A stretch of 64,000 nt of DNA from Psychrobacter luti (GCF_014192115.1 NZ_JACHXL010000005.1:1-64000); one strand, 5' to 3'; numbered from the stretch's first letter, positions 17,972 through 28,445 are shown. Translations and numbers: made by a program. Notes: generated by a model not told the origin, from the letters alone.

Positions 17972-18673
17972 TGGACTTTCCCAGTCCATCCAAGCACCAA
18001 GTGTGGGATGCTTCAGGCGTAACTGCTGGGCATGTAAATTGAGCCTTGGGGCAATGGTTAATGCAGCGCCTTCTGCATAAATTGGGTCGCCAATCATTAC
18101 ATGACCGACGTGTACCATATGCACACGCAGCTGATGACTACGACCGGTCACAGGCTTTAGCAGCACGCGCGTGACGGTTTGACCGTTGCACTCTTCATGC
18201 GCCAGCACTTCATAGAGTGTTAATGCGTGCTTAGACCAATTAGGATCGACGATATGACGCGGTTTGGTTGCAGGTTCATAACGTACTGGCACCGATATCT
18301 CGCCTTTAGCACCGACGCTTTGCCATTGACCAAAGACACGCGCTTGATAGCTTTTTTGCGGCAGCCTATCAATAAACTGCTTACTGATATGGGTTTGCGC
18401 GGCGGCATTTTTGGCAAAAATCAGCAGCCCTGAGGTATCCATATCTAAGCGATGAATCAACTTAACTGCTGGGTTGGCACGCTCAAGTCGTGCCAATAAA
18501 CTCACCTTTAGCGCTTTACCATCGACACTCAACAATCCGGCGGGCTTATCGACGACCCAAATATCCTCATCTTGATAGATGGTAACGTCTTGCGCAAAGC
18601 TCTGAAAAAACTCCAGTGGATACGCATTTTCTTGAGCATTCAGAGTATCTATCTTTTCATCAGTGAAAGGCAT
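17960..18673 (-). CDS. rluA: RluA-family pseudouridine synthase
   Basis: The 237-residue protein isomerises uridine to pseudouridine in RNA. The catalytic motif HRLDMDTSGLLIF contains the essential Asp; KSYQARVFG and RSHQLRVHM are conserved family segments. No S4 domain is present. Length and the HRLDM motif fit RluA (dual 23S rRNA/tRNA enzyme) better than RluC/RluD, but the specificity call is inference. It begins 78 bp upstream of nothing coding on its own strand except the monooxygenase gene, which follows it. Confidence 0.85.
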   Translation of the reverse strand: MPFTDEKIDTLNAQENAYPLEFFQSFAQDVTIYQDEDIWVVDKPAGLLSVDGKALKVSLLARLERANPAVKLIHRLDMDTSGLLIFAKNAAAQTHISKQFIDRLPQKSYQARVFGQWQSVGAKGEISVPVRYEPATKPRHIVDPNWSKHALTLYEVLAHEECNGQTVTRVLLKPVTGRSHQLRVHMVHVGHVMIGDPIYAEGAALTIAPRLNLHAQQLRLKHPTLGAWMDWESPSPF

Positions 18674-19097
18674 AAAATTTAGCTACTTATAGTAATGGGT
18701 TATATATATTGATAGGGTTTTGATATTCATAAACGGGCTATATAAACAAAATGCCGATACTAATTAGTTTTCAGAAAAATGGGTGGTGAGTGACCGGTTA
18801 AAAACAATAATAAATCAGCATTGGAAAAGACGACTAAGTTTGCGTTAAAAACAACCATAGAGATGACAAGTGACAGTTAAAACATAACCTGTGTCGTTAT
18901 GTTTCGATTTATTGTGCTAATAGTAATTGTTAAACAATTTAACCGGCCTACGCCTGTCAACTTTGAGCAAACATGTTAATATAATGGCAGAATTTCACCC
19001 CTTCTTAACCATTCTTTAGCCAATCATCTGTTTAATATGACCCTCATATTTATATAGATGGTTGGTAATAGAAATAATAAAACAAGAGAGAAAGATT
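18674..19097. other. 424-bp divergent spacer upstream of trxA
   Basis: No gene seen. A 9-bp perfect hairpin AAACATAAC/GTTATGTTT (18880-18888 with 18896-18904) has a 7-base loop and no T run, so it may be an operator. A TATAAT at 18980-18985, with a poor -35 (TCAACT, 17-base spacer), is the best candidate for the trxA promoter. Confidence 0.45.
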
Positions 19098-19424
19098 ATG
19101 TCAGACCTTATTGTTAACACCACCGATGCAAACTTTGACCAAGATGTTCTACAATCAGATGTGCCAGTTCTAGTAGACTTTTGGGCAACTTGGTGTGGTC
19201 CTTGTAAAGCCATTGCGCCTATTTTAGAAGATTTAGCGACTGAGTACCAAGGTAAAGTTAAAATCGTTAAAGTCGACGTTGATAATAACCCACAAGCGGC
19301 TAGCCGTTTTGGTATTCGCAACATTCCTACCCTGTTTGTTTTTAAAGATGGCGAAAAAGTCGATTCAGTGATGGGTCTACAACCAAAAGCAGCATTGGCA
19401 GCAGTACTAGATAAGCATCTATAA
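19098..19424 (+). CDS. trxA: Thioredoxin 1
   Basis: The 108-residue cytoplasmic thioredoxin reduces protein disulfides. The active site is WCGPCK (about residues 32-37) and the cis-proline loop is RNIPTLFVF. The start at 19098 (MSDLIV) is preferred over an in-frame ATG at 19062 because of family length and because AGAGAGAAAG lies just upstream. The trxA-rho order is conserved in many gammaproteobacteria. Confidence 0.96.
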   Translation: MSDLIVNTTDANFDQDVLQSDVPVLVDFWATWCGPCKAIAPILEDLATEYQGKVKIVKVDVDNNPQAASRFGIRNIPTLFVFKDGEKVDSVMGLQPKAALAAVLDKHL

Positions 19425-19479
19425 TCGTTTTTAGTAGTTGTTTACTAAAAGATTTTTATATAGAAATCTACACCGAAAG

Positions 19480-19511
19480 AGCTGTTGTCTACACCGGATA
19501 ATAGCTTTTTT
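19480..19511 (+). terminator. Probable trxA terminator
   Basis: AGCTGTT (19480-19486) pairs with AATAGCT (19500-19506), one G-T pair, followed by TTTTT. The stem is only moderately stable. Confidence 0.6.
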
Positions 19512-19563
19512 GTTGCTTTTCTGAGCAAAAAACGAGATTATGCGAATTTTTTGGCAAAAATTA

Positions 19564-19593
19564 TTGACAATGCCAGCTTGAAGCCCGTATAGT
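19564..19593 (+). promoter_or_regulatory. Sigma70-type promoter for rho
   Basis: A perfect -35 TTGACA (19564-19569) and -10 TATAGT (19588-19593) are separated by 18 bases. A start near 19600 would give a leader of about 350 nt before rho, consistent with known autogenous control of rho through Rho-dependent termination in its leader in enteric bacteria. I found no convincing leader peptide. Confidence 0.75.
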
Positions 19594-19951
19594 CTGCTGA
19601 CAAGAGAAAACTAACCATTTTCCTAAGTGTCTTGTCGCTATTCTCCTCGTGTTTATCAACAGAAACACAATCGTCATTATAAAACATCACTACTGAACGC
19701 AATGACTAAACACAATTACTGATATTGAGTTTTTGACGCAGACTCTTATGTAGACTTCTTTATCTTTACCTCTTATAACCGTGCCCGTATTTCTGGCAAC
19801 ACGTCCATAAGCTGGCACGTAAAATCCAACCTACATAAACCCTGATGCTGTGCATATACCCTCTATCGTCCTACACACGTTGTTTTAATCAATGTCTTGA
19901 TTTGTGCTGATAATGGCATCTCTCATCTGATCAACTGCTAATGACCTATCT

Positions 19952-21220
19952 ATGAATCTTACTGAATTAAAGAAAAAAACAATCGCTGAGCTATTGGCCA
20001 TCGCCAAGGAAATGGGTCTTGATAATATGGCGCGTAGCCGTAAACAAGACATTATCTTTGCGATTTTAAAAACCCATGCCCGTAACGGTGAAGCCATCTA
20101 TGGTGACGGCGTGCTTGAGGTTCTTCCTGATGGCTTTGGCTTTTTGCGCTCATCTGAAGGCTCTTATTTAGCAGGTCCTGACGATATTTATGTCAGCCCA
20201 AGTCAAATCCGTCGTTTTAGCCTCAAAACAGGTGACAGTATCGCTGGCACCATTCGTCCGCCAAAAGACTCTGAGCGTTATTTTGCGCTGTTAAAAGTCG
20301 GTGAGATTAACTTTGATACGCCAGATCGCTCGCGTCATAAGCTGATTTTTGAGAACTTAACGCCATTATTCCCAACCGAACAATTAAAGTTAGAGCTTGG
20401 TAATGGCACGACCGAAGATTTGACCGGTCGTATCATTGACCTGATTGCACCGATTGGTAAAGGTCAGCGCTCGATTATCGTTGCACCGCCAAAAGCCGGT
20501 AAAACCATGCTGCTACAGACCATCGCGCAGTCGATTACCCGTAATAACCCTGAGTGTTATTTAATCGTACTCTTGATTGATGAGCGTCCAGAAGAAGTGA
20601 CCGAAATGGTACGTACAGTACGCGGCGAAGTGGTTGCCTCTACTTTTGATGAGCCGCCACAACGTCACGTCCAAGTGGCTGAAATGGTCATCGAAAAAGC
20701 CAAGCGTTTGGTTGAGCATAAACAAGACGTGGTCATTTTACTTGACTCTATTACCCGTCTTGCCCGCGCCTATAACACCGTGATTCCATCATCAGGTAAA
20801 GTATTGACAGGTGGTCTAGACGCCAATGCCCTTGAGCGTCCAAAACGCTTCTTTGGTGCGGCGCGTAACGTCGAAGAAGGCGGCAGCTTGACCATTATTG
20901 CTAGTGCGCTTATTGATACCGGTAGTAAAATGGACAGCGTTATCTTTGAAGAATTCAAAGGAACCGGTAACCAAGAGATTACTCTTGAGCGTGATTTGGC
21001 CGAAAAACGCGTCTTCCCAGCGATTAATATCAAAAAATCAGGCACACGTCGCGAAGAGCGTCTGCTTGATGAAGACAAACTGCGTAAGGTTTGGATTTTA
21101 CGTAAGTTGCTACAGCCGATGGATGGCGTACAAGCGACTGAGTTCTTGCTAGACCGTCTAAAAGAAGCGAAAACCAACGACGAGTTCTTTGAGCAAATGA
21201 AACGTAAATCACAAAACTAA
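19952..21220 (+). CDS. rho: Transcription termination factor Rho
   Basis: The 422-residue hexameric RNA helicase ends transcription of untranslated RNA. The N-terminal helix bundle ([15 protein letters not shown]) is followed by the cold-shock-like RNA-binding domain with GFGFLRS near residue 63, then the ATPase: Walker [13 protein letters not shown] near 180, [25 protein letters not shown] (Walker B) and the [20 protein letters not shown] loop region. Length matches E. coli Rho (419). A strong promoter and long leader precede it and an intrinsic terminator follows. Confidence 0.98.
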   Translation: MNLTELKKKTIAELLAIAKEMGLDNMARSRKQDIIFAILKTHARNGEAIYGDGVLEVLPDGFGFLRSSEGSYLAGPDDIYVSPSQIRRFSLKTGDSIAGTIRPPKDSERYFALLKVGEINFDTPDRSRHKLIFENLTPLFPTEQLKLELGNGTTEDLTGRIIDLIAPIGKGQRSIIVAPPKAGKTMLLQTIAQSITRNNPECYLIVLLIDERPEEVTEMVRTVRGEVVASTFDEPPQRHVQVAEMVIEKAKRLVEHKQDVVILLDSITRLARAYNTVIPSSGKVLTGGLDANALERPKRFFGAARNVEEGGSLTIIASALIDTGSKMDSVIFEEFKGTGNQEITLERDLAEKRVFPAINIKKSGTRREERLLDEDKLRKVWILRKLLQPMDGVQATEFLLDRLKEAKTNDEFFEQMKRKSQN

Positions 21221-21275
21221 TTGATAGTAAGTTATTTATTAACTTGATTAGATAGTTAGTGAATATAACAAACAT

Positions 21276-21306
21276 AAAGACTGCCTTAGGGTGGTCTTTT
21301 TTGTTT
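21276..21306 (+). terminator. Intrinsic terminator of rho
   Basis: AAAGACTGCC (21276-21285) pairs with GGTGGTCTTT (21290-21299) around TTAG, with two G-T pairs, and then a T run. Confidence 0.85.
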
Positions 21307-21603
21307 TTATATGTTCATTTAAAGACCTTATCATTATAGTTTCGAAAACTACCAACTATTTTAGAAATTGCCAGGATAAGCCTTAAAAGTAGTTAGCGGA
21401 CTTTTACTATTAATACAATGACTGTAAGCAAAAGCCCTACCGACGATATAGTAAAGCAACATACTTTACAGAATATTTGCAAAGATTAGCCTTTTTACTA
21501 CGACTAGAAAGAGATAAACAGGCTATCATGCAAAGTAGTACAGACATATTTAGATACATCCTGTATATTGGATTTCAAACTTGACGACTTAATAGGTGAC
21601 ACT
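21307..21603. other. Leader region of the glycine-zipper lipoprotein gene
   Basis: About 300 bp without a gene. It contains a 6-bp hairpin GTAAAG/CTTTAC (21451-21456 with 21464-21469) and the ribosome site AGGTGA at 21593-21598. I cannot place a clear promoter. Confidence 0.4.
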
Positions 21604-21849
21604 ATGAAATTTGCTAAAACTTTTGCACTAACGGCTATCGCTAGCTCAGCTCTTATGATGGGTGGTTGTGCTAATAACGGCTATGGCTACAACACTGGTT
21701 TGAGTAACACTGCTAAAGGTGCTGCTGCTGGTGCTGCTGCTGGTGCACTTATCAGAAGTGGTGGCGATAGTAAAGACATCGCTCGTGGTGCAATTGGTGG
21801 TGCTGCAGTTGGTGGTGCTGGTGCTTATATTCTAAATCAGACTAGATAA
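21604..21849 (+). CDS. Small glycine-zipper outer-membrane lipoprotein
   Basis: The 81-residue protein has a lipoprotein signal peptide (1-21) with lipobox MGGC and Cys22; Ala at +2 predicts outer-membrane sorting. The mature part has Gly/Ala-rich glycine-zipper segments (GAAAGAAAGALI and GAIGGAAVGGAGAYIL), as in YMGG-like or SlyB/OsmB-type proteins that associate with membranes. ATG 21604 is chosen over one at 21568 because the signal peptide begins here and AGGTGA lies 5 bases upstream. It has its own terminator. Function unknown, probably envelope stability. Confidence 0.88.
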   Translation: MKFAKTFALTAIASSALMMGGCANNGYGYNTGLSNTAKGAAAGAAAGALIRSGGDSKDIARGAIGGAAVGGAGAYILNQTR

Positions 21850-21880
21850 TTTTATATAGCTTTCCTTTAGATAGCTATAT

Positions 21881-21911
21881 AAAAGCCTGCAATTTATTGC
21901 AGGCTTTTTTG
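21881..21911. terminator. Strong bidirectional terminator
   Basis: AAAGCCTGCAA (21882-21892) pairs with TTGCAGGCTTT (21897-21907), flanked by A and T runs, between the converging lipoprotein and zinc peptidase genes. A second hairpin, TATATAGCT/AGCTATATA, lies immediately upstream (21853-21881). Confidence 0.93.
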
Positions 21912-21937
21912 TGCTTAGATGTTTTTATAACTAAAAG

Positions 21938-22831
21938 CTAACTTGATAAAGCACCGCTAAACGTATCGCAAGATTGGATATTGCCACTCTCTAAACCACG
22001 GGTAAACCATTGAACGCGCTGTTGGCTGGTACCATGAGTAAAATTATCAGGTACAACTGCCCCACCACTGGCCCGTGCCAAGCGATCATCACCGATTTGA
22101 CCAGCAGCATTGATAGCTTCATCGATATCACCCGCTTCTAAGAACTGCACACGCTCTTGATTACGCTGTGCCCAAACGCCAGCAAAACAATCTGCCTGTA
22201 GCTCTTGTAATACCGACAACTTATTGGCCTGTGCGCGCGTGACTTGACGACTTGCTTCATTTACTTGTTGCGTAATACCGAGCAAGGTCTGTACGTGATG
22301 ACCAACCTCATGAGATATCACATACGCTTGGGCAAAATCTCCAGCCTTACCTTGGTTTTCGCTATCACCTGAGCCTTGCTCATCGCCAGTAATACCTAAG
22401 TTTTGGCGCATTTCTACAAAAAACGACGTATCTAAATAAACCGTTTGATCACCTGGGCAATAAAAAGGTCCGGTAGCTGCACTAGCGCTGCCACATGCTG
22501 AGCTGACTTGTCCATTAAATAAAATCAGTGACGGCTCTTTATAGGTACTGCCTGCCTCATTAAATATCTGATGCCAAACTTCCTCAGTATCTGCCAAGAC
22601 TACTTTAACAAACCGTGTATCACGATCATCGCTGGTCGCAGGCTCGGTAGAGGTATTACTACCACCACCTGCAACCACTTGACCAGTTTGTAGCGCGGTC
22701 ATAGGATTGACCCCAAATACTAGCCATAAAATACCGGCGATGATAATACCGCCGATACCGCCACCGAGCATCTTGCCGCCACCACTGCTTGTGCGCACAT
22801 TAGAGCTGCCACGTCTGCCTTGCCATTTCAT
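21938..22831 (-). CDS. ypfJ: Neutral zinc metallopeptidase, YpfJ family
   Basis: The 297-residue membrane-anchored protein has a basic N-terminus (MKWQGRRGSSNVR), one membrane segment (about 25-48), and a periplasmic domain with the zinc motif HEVGHHVQ near residue 170. ADCFAGVWA and the C-terminal GTSQQRVQWFTRG are typical of the YpfJ family of putative zinc peptidases. The start at 22831 is set by an excellent GAGGAGG 7 bases upstream and by family alignment; an ATG 15 bases earlier is rejected. The substrate is unknown. Confidence 0.92.
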   Translation of the reverse strand: MKWQGRRGSSNVRTSSGGGKMLGGGIGGIIIAGILWLVFGVNPMTALQTGQVVAGGGSNTSTEPATSDDRDTRFVKVVLADTEEVWHQIFNEAGSTYKEPSLILFNGQVSSACGSASAATGPFYCPGDQTVYLDTSFFVEMRQNLGITGDEQGSGDSENQGKAGDFAQAYVISHEVGHHVQTLLGITQQVNEASRQVTRAQANKLSVLQELQADCFAGVWAQRNQERVQFLEAGDIDEAINAAGQIGDDRLARASGGAVVPDNFTHGTSQQRVQWFTRGLESGNIQSCDTFSGALSS

Positions 22832-23251
22832 AACCTTCCTCCTCAAACATAATATTTACATGACTATTTGTATTATAAGACTTCAACGTATTAAGATATC
22901 AATCCTTTGATTCTATGTTTTGTAAAGCTGTCTTATATAGTAGTGCTATCAATAACAACCCCATGAATAAAGCCATCAAGTATAGCTTTTAACTTCTGTA
23001 TAAGATTAGCTATTTATTAGGGTGTGCCCTAGGGTATTGACTCCCAGTTTGTGCAACCTTTATTGAATTTAATAAAAATAAGTCACACGATTTCAACAGA
23101 TAACAAACATCAAAATAGCTCCTAACCTCTTAAAATGGCTCCGTTTTATCGATTATACGTATATAAATATGGGTTGTTGTATTAATAGTTATAATAAATG
23201 TCAAATGTAAAATTAATTTTACATTTTTTATTGTTACTTAATTGTACAAGC
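22832..23251. other. Divergent spacer with a 24-bp perfect palindrome
   Basis: No gene seen between the divergent zinc peptidase and acidic lipoprotein genes. A perfect 24-bp palindrome at 23203-23226 (half-site AAATGTAAAATT) is followed by a T run. It could be an operator for a dimeric repressor or a weak AT-rich terminator for plus-strand RNA. Confidence 0.55.
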
Positions 23252-23352
23252 TCTTTCCATGCGGAAAGAAATCATATAGAATGCGTGGAAGCTGAGTAGC
23301 TGCGATTAATACTAGTTGAATTCTGAGACATCTCGGACATTCAACCTTTTTT
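23252..23352 (+). ncRNA. Candidate short structured RNA or attenuator before the acidic lipoprotein gene
   Basis: Two stem-loops occur in about 100 nt. The first is TCTTTCC/GGAAAGA (23252-23258 with 23263-23269, loop ATGC). The second has GTTGAATTCTGAG (23315-23327) pairing with CTCGGA-C-ATTCAAC (23332-23345), one bulged C, loop ACAT. The second is directly followed by CTTTTTT, the signature of an intrinsic terminator, yet the lipoprotein ATG lies only 38 bases further on. It is either the end of an independent small RNA or an attenuator in the lipoprotein mRNA. No promoter is clear. Confidence 0.45.
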
Positions 23353-23390
23353 GCTGCTACTGATCATTTCATTTTCCCGGAGAAAACCTT

Positions 23391-23747
23391 ATGAACTTAA
23401 AATTACTTGCTCTAGCTGGTATCATGACTGCAACTATGGGCTTAACTGCTTGTGATAGCAATAAAGAAAACGCTGCTGAAGATTTATCTGACGCGCAAGA
23501 AGAAGTAACTGACGCGCAAGAAGAGCTAAACGAAGCTGCTGCTGAAGGCGAAGTTGTTCCTGCTGACGCTGTTGAAGCTGTTGACGCTGCTGAAGCTGAC
23601 ATCGCTGATGCACAAGCTGCTACTGCTACTGACGAAATCGATGCTGAAGTACCTGTAGACGGTACTACTACTAGCGTTGACGTAGCTAGCGAAACTCCTG
23701 CAGTAGACGCAGCTGACGAAGTTGTAGTTGAGCAACCAGCTCAGTAA
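23391..23747 (+). CDS. Acidic Ala/Glu-rich small lipoprotein
   Basis: The 118-residue protein has a signal peptide with lipobox LTAC (Cys21). The mature part is very acidic, built of Ala, Glu, Asp and Val, with coiled-coil-like repeats (DAQEEV, DAQEEL, EAVDAAEADIADA). Asp at +2 is the Lol-avoidance residue in E. coli, so inner-membrane retention is possible. The ribosome site CCGGAGAAAA lies upstream of ATG 23391, and codons are strongly biased to GCT/GAA, suggesting high expression. I do not recognise a named family. Confidence 0.85.
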   Translation: MNLKLLALAGIMTATMGLTACDSNKENAAEDLSDAQEEVTDAQEELNEAAAEGEVVPADAVEAVDAAEADIADAQAATATDEIDAEVPVDGTTTSVDVASETPAVDAADEVVVEQPAQ

Positions 23748-23779
23748 TTTTTATTTTTCATAATAAAAATACTGTAGTA

Positions 23780-23809
23780 AAAAAAAGAGAGCTTACGCTC
23801 TCTTTTTTT
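23780..23809 (+). terminator. Intrinsic terminator of the acidic lipoprotein gene
   Basis: AAAAAAGAGAGC pairs with GCTCTCTTTTTT around TTAC; long T run. Confidence 0.92.
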
Positions 23810-23934
23810 ATGTCTGTTATTTAGGATTTTATCAGCTTTTAAAAATCTAAGTAGAAAATGCGCTAGGCTATGCTGCTAAAATAACCAGATAGCATTGACT
23901 ATCCTATCTTTTAAATCATTTGCTTTATAAATCT

Positions 23935-23973
23935 AAAAAGCCAATAGAATGACTTTCATCATCGCTATTGGCT
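23935..23973 (-). terminator. Terminator of the pheST-ihfA transcript
   Basis: AGCCAATAG (23939-23947) pairs with CTATTGGCT (23965-23973), loop 17; on minus it is followed by TTTTTAGATT, just past the ihfA stop. Confidence 0.75.
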
Positions 23974-23998
23974 CAACAGAGTAACTTATTACCAAGTC

Positions 23999-24298
23999 TT
24001 ACTCATCAAATAAACGTTCATCAACCTGCTGACGAAATTTTTGACCAGTTTTAAAGGTAACCACACGGCGCGCAGACACCGCAACAGGCTCGCCTGTCTT
24101 TGGGTTACGACCGGGACGGCTGTTTTTATCTTTCAGCTCGAAGTTGCCAAAGCCTGAAAGCTTGACCTCTTTGCCATCAATCAAACTCTCTGACAATTCA
24201 TCGAAAAAGTTCTCCACCAAACAGCGGCCTTCTTGGCGTGTCAGGTTAAGATGACTCATCAAATGCTCAATCATGTCAGATTTGGTTAAGGTGCTCAC
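23999..24298 (-). CDS. ihfA: Integration host factor alpha subunit
   Basis: The 99-residue DNA-bending protein pairs with IhfB to shape promoters, origins and recombination sites. The HU/IHF signature is visible ([20 protein letters not shown]) with the DNA-intercalating proline loop, and the C-terminal [13 protein letters not shown]. It follows pheT as in E. coli, with a 249-bp gap holding a hairpin. Confidence 0.95.
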   Translation of the reverse strand: MSTLTKSDMIEHLMSHLNLTRQEGRCLVENFFDELSESLIDGKEVKLSGFGNFELKDKNSRPGRNPKTGEPVAVSARRVVTFKTGQKFRQQVDERLFDE

Positions 24299-24491
24299 AG
24301 TACGACTCCTATGCTATGTCGTGATGTCGAATATCATGGTTTAGCGGTATGAGGATTAATGTTAGCTATTATAAAGGTTTTTTGCCGTCATTTTAATAAA
24401 GTCTGCAATAAAATCCTTTATTAATAACCACTTAACTTAATTTATGCCTAAAAATTTCTATCAGGTAATCTTTTTTATCAATAGCAAAGCG

Positions 24492-24520
24492 CCATAGCCT
24501 CGCTTATGAGGAGGCTATGG
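24492..24520. other. Intercistronic stem-loop between pheT and ihfA
   Basis: CCATAGCCTC (24492-24501) pairs perfectly with GAGGCTATGG (24511-24520), 9-base loop. The minus side lacks a T run, so it is more likely a processing or mRNA-stability element than a full terminator. Confidence 0.5.
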
Positions 24521-24547
24521 AAGATTTTATATTTTTAGGATTAGATA

Positions 24548-26953
24548 TTAGCTGTCACGCAACTGAGCAGCGTGCTTTTCGGTTAGGGCTTGCACTACCT
24601 TATCGGTCGCTATTTTTACTGCTTCATCAGATAGTGTCTGTGTTCTGTCTTGCCATATCAGCGCAAAAGCCAATGAGCGTTGACCAGTTGGCACTTTATC
24701 ACCTTGATACACATCAAATAGCCACATATCAGTCAATAGTTCACCAGCTGCCGTGCGTATCGTCGTCTCTAACGTCTGTAAGCTGATATCGCTATCGACT
24801 AAGATGGCAATATCACGGCGTACCTGCGGGAATTTGCTTGGAGTGGTGATGGCATGCTGTTCACGTACAAGGGTTAATAATGGTGCCAGTGATAACTGAG
24901 CCACCCATGTAGCTGGCAGATCTAACTGCTTGGCTGTATTAGGATGCAATTGACCCAACCAACCGACATACTGATCATCGATATAGAGCTTAGCACTTTG
25001 ACCCGGATGTAAGAAAGCTAGCTCACTACGCTCATAGCGGATACGCGCACTATCTACTTGCGCAGGTAATAACTGCTCAATATCATGCTTAAGATCATAA
25101 AAGTCTAAGGCACGGTTTTGATACGCTTGCTCATCCCAAACATCGCCGACTGCTACTAACGCAATACTTGGCGTTTGTACCAACTCGCTAATACTTTGAC
25201 CGACAAAGCTAAGACCAGTCTCAAAGAAACGGACACGTGGCTGCTGACGATTTAAGTTATATTGTACACAAGGCAATAAGCTTGACAGCAAAGTACGGCG
25301 CATCACCGCTAAGTCACTAGAGATAGGATTTGCCAGTGCCAACACTTCTCCGAGCGCTTTATCATCGAGCAAGGCTTCTAACTTTGCATCACTAAAGCTA
25401 AAGCTAATCGCTTCCATATAGCCATTATCGACTAGCGCTAGCTTCATCTCATGCGTCAAATCCGCCGTATCGTCATAATCCATGCTGACTTGCAAATGCG
25501 GCAAGACGCTTGGAATATTGTCATAGCCATAAATACGCGCAATCTCTTCGATGAGGTCTTCTTTGATACTCATATCAAAGCGATATGATGGTGGCGTGCA
25601 AATCAGGCTATCCGCTTGCTGCTCTACTTCAAACCCTAATTGGGTCAAAATACGCACCATCACTGCTGGCGCAATCTCAATACCGATAACATCACGGACT
25701 TTAGTAATTGGCAAGGTAATAGGCGAACGAGCTGGTAGCTGCTCGCTACTTTCAACTTTTACGATTTGTCCCGCTTGGCTACCTGTGACGCTGGTAATCA
25801 AATCAACAGCACGCGCTAATGCTAGCTCTGGCAATTCAAAATCGACTCCACGCTCAAAACGTTGTGAGGCATCAGTATGCAGACCAAAACGGCGCGCGCG
25901 CGCAGCAATAGCTAATTGGCTAAAGAAGGCGCTCTCTAAAACGATATTGGTCGTGCTATCAGTCACACTACTACGTTGACCGCCCATGATACCAGCAAGT
26001 GCAAGCGCGCCTTTATCATCAGCAATGACCAATTCATCACCGGTTAAGGTAATGGTTTGCTCATTGAGTAAGGTAATGGTTTCTTCAGGCTGTGCCAAAC
26101 GTACAACGATATCACCAACAATGGTATCAGCATCAAACGCATGTAATGGTTGACCCAATTCCATCAAGACGTAGTTAGTCACATCAACCAAAAAGTTGTG
26201 CGAACGTAGTCCTGACTGCACTAGTGCATCTTGCATCCATTTTGGTGTATCGATGCTACGATCAATATTGCTAATTGACTGTAAGAGATAGCGTGGGCAC
26301 GCCTCGACTGCACTAACGGTGACAGCAGGGGTTGCGCCATTATCTGTCACCGCTACATCAGTAGGAATCTCTGGCTGCTGCATCGGCAAGTCGTTAATAA
26401 CTGAAATCTCACGCGCAATACCGCGTACGCTAAAACAGTCTCCGCGATTTGGAGTGATAGATATATCTAAGATTTGATTGTCTAAGCCTAAGTATTCACG
26501 GATATCCATGCCAATCGGCGCATCAGCTGGTAGCTCAAGCAGACCATCGATATCGTCAACCAAATCAATCTCTGACGCACCGCAAAGCATACCGTTAGAG
26601 TCGACACCGCGTAGATTGCCGTTTTTAATTTTAAAACCTTTACCGTCATCAGAAGGTAAAACGGCACCGACGGTCGCAACCGGCGCTTTCATACCAACAG
26701 TCACATTGGGCGCACCGCAAACAATTTGTAGCGGCTCAACTGCACCAATATTGACCTGCGTAACGTGCAGTTTATCTGCATCTGGATGCTGCTCGACGCT
26801 TATAACTTCACCGACGACCACACCACTAAAGGTACGGGCAACCGCAAAGCGATCATCAATCTCTAGCCCTGCCATAGTGAGTTGTTCAGCCAATTGCTCA
26901 CTGGTATTGTTGGGGTTTACCCATTGACGTAGCCACTGTTCGCTAATTTTCAT
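24548..26953 (-). CDS. pheT: Phenylalanyl-tRNA synthetase beta subunit
   Basis: The 801-residue subunit (E. coli 795) pairs with PheS to charge tRNA-Phe. The N-terminal OB tRNA-binding fold contains EQHPDADKLHVTQVN (about 57-71), the B3/B4 editing domain follows, then B5, the catalytic-like module (FETGLSF) and the C-terminal anticodon-binding FDX-ACB domain (KFPQVRRDIAILVD). The start MKISEQWLRQWV is canonical. It lies 80 bp downstream of pheS on minus. Confidence 0.97.
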   Translation of the reverse strand: MKISEQWLRQWVNPNNTSEQLAEQLTMAGLEIDDRFAVARTFSGVVVGEVISVEQHPDADKLHVTQVNIGAVEPLQIVCGAPNVTVGMKAPVATVGAVLPSDDGKGFKIKNGNLRGVDSNGMLCGASEIDLVDDIDGLLELPADAPIGMDIREYLGLDNQILDISITPNRGDCFSVRGIAREISVINDLPMQQPEIPTDVAVTDNGATPAVTVSAVEACPRYLLQSISNIDRSIDTPKWMQDALVQSGLRSHNFLVDVTNYVLMELGQPLHAFDADTIVGDIVVRLAQPEETITLLNEQTITLTGDELVIADDKGALALAGIMGGQRSSVTDSTTNIVLESAFFSQLAIAARARRFGLHTDASQRFERGVDFELPELALARAVDLITSVTGSQAGQIVKVESSEQLPARSPITLPITKVRDVIGIEIAPAVMVRILTQLGFEVEQQADSLICTPPSYRFDMSIKEDLIEEIARIYGYDNIPSVLPHLQVSMDYDDTADLTHEMKLALVDNGYMEAISFSFSDAKLEALLDDKALGEVLALANPISSDLAVMRRTLLSSLLPCVQYNLNRQQPRVRFFETGLSFVGQSISELVQTPSIALVAVGDVWDEQAYQNRALDFYDLKHDIEQLLPAQVDSARIRYERSELAFLHPGQSAKLYIDDQYVGWLGQLHPNTAKQLDLPATWVAQLSLAPLLTLVREQHAITTPSKFPQVRRDIAILVDSDISLQTLETTIRTAAGELLTDMWLFDVYQGDKVPTGQRSLAFALIWQDRTQTLSDEAVKIATDKVVQALTEKHAAQLRDS

Positions 26954-27033
26954 AAGTATCTCGGATCAGAATTTTATAATAAATATTTTAGAATAAAGGG
27001 TGACGTATTACCTGTCATATTAACAATGAAAAT

Positions 27034-28176
<1,143 letters not shown>

Positions 28177-28294
28177 CTATTCATTTTAATGTAAGGGCAC
28201 GTTATATGAATGGCTTGAATATTTAGACAATGAGAAGCGCAACTTTAGAAAAAATGCTGCATCTTAACAGTAATAAAACTGGCAATAAAATAAT

Positions 28295-28331
28295 TTAATA
28301 TAAAAAAAGCCACCGACCAGCGGTAGCTTTT
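28295..28331 (-). terminator. Terminator between rplT and pheS
   Basis: On minus, AAAAGCTACCG pairs with CGGTGGCTTTT (28321-28331 with 28305-28315; one G-T pair) around a 5-base loop, followed by TTT. It ends rpmI-rplT RNA or acts as an attenuator for pheST. The rest of the 28090-28445 gap shows nothing else I can support. Confidence 0.8.
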
Positions 28332-28445
28332 ATTAATATCGTACTATTAATCAATATTATCCCTATCCATATAGATAACCACTTAGAAAAAAATTACTTA
28401 TAAATAAGCACTTAACAAGCAGCATACCTACAGAATGGCTAATAT

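Noticed and set aside
20770..21177. 135-codon open frame on minus inside rho
   Set aside because: Fully antisense to rho; its composition mirrors rho codon use and it has no ribosome site.
25551..25979. 142-codon open frame on plus inside pheT
   Set aside because: Antisense shadow; no ribosome site and no recognisable motif.
26478..26927. 149-codon open frame on plus inside pheT
   Set aside because: Antisense shadow of a conserved gene, Ser/Pro/Thr-rich translation, no family resemblance.
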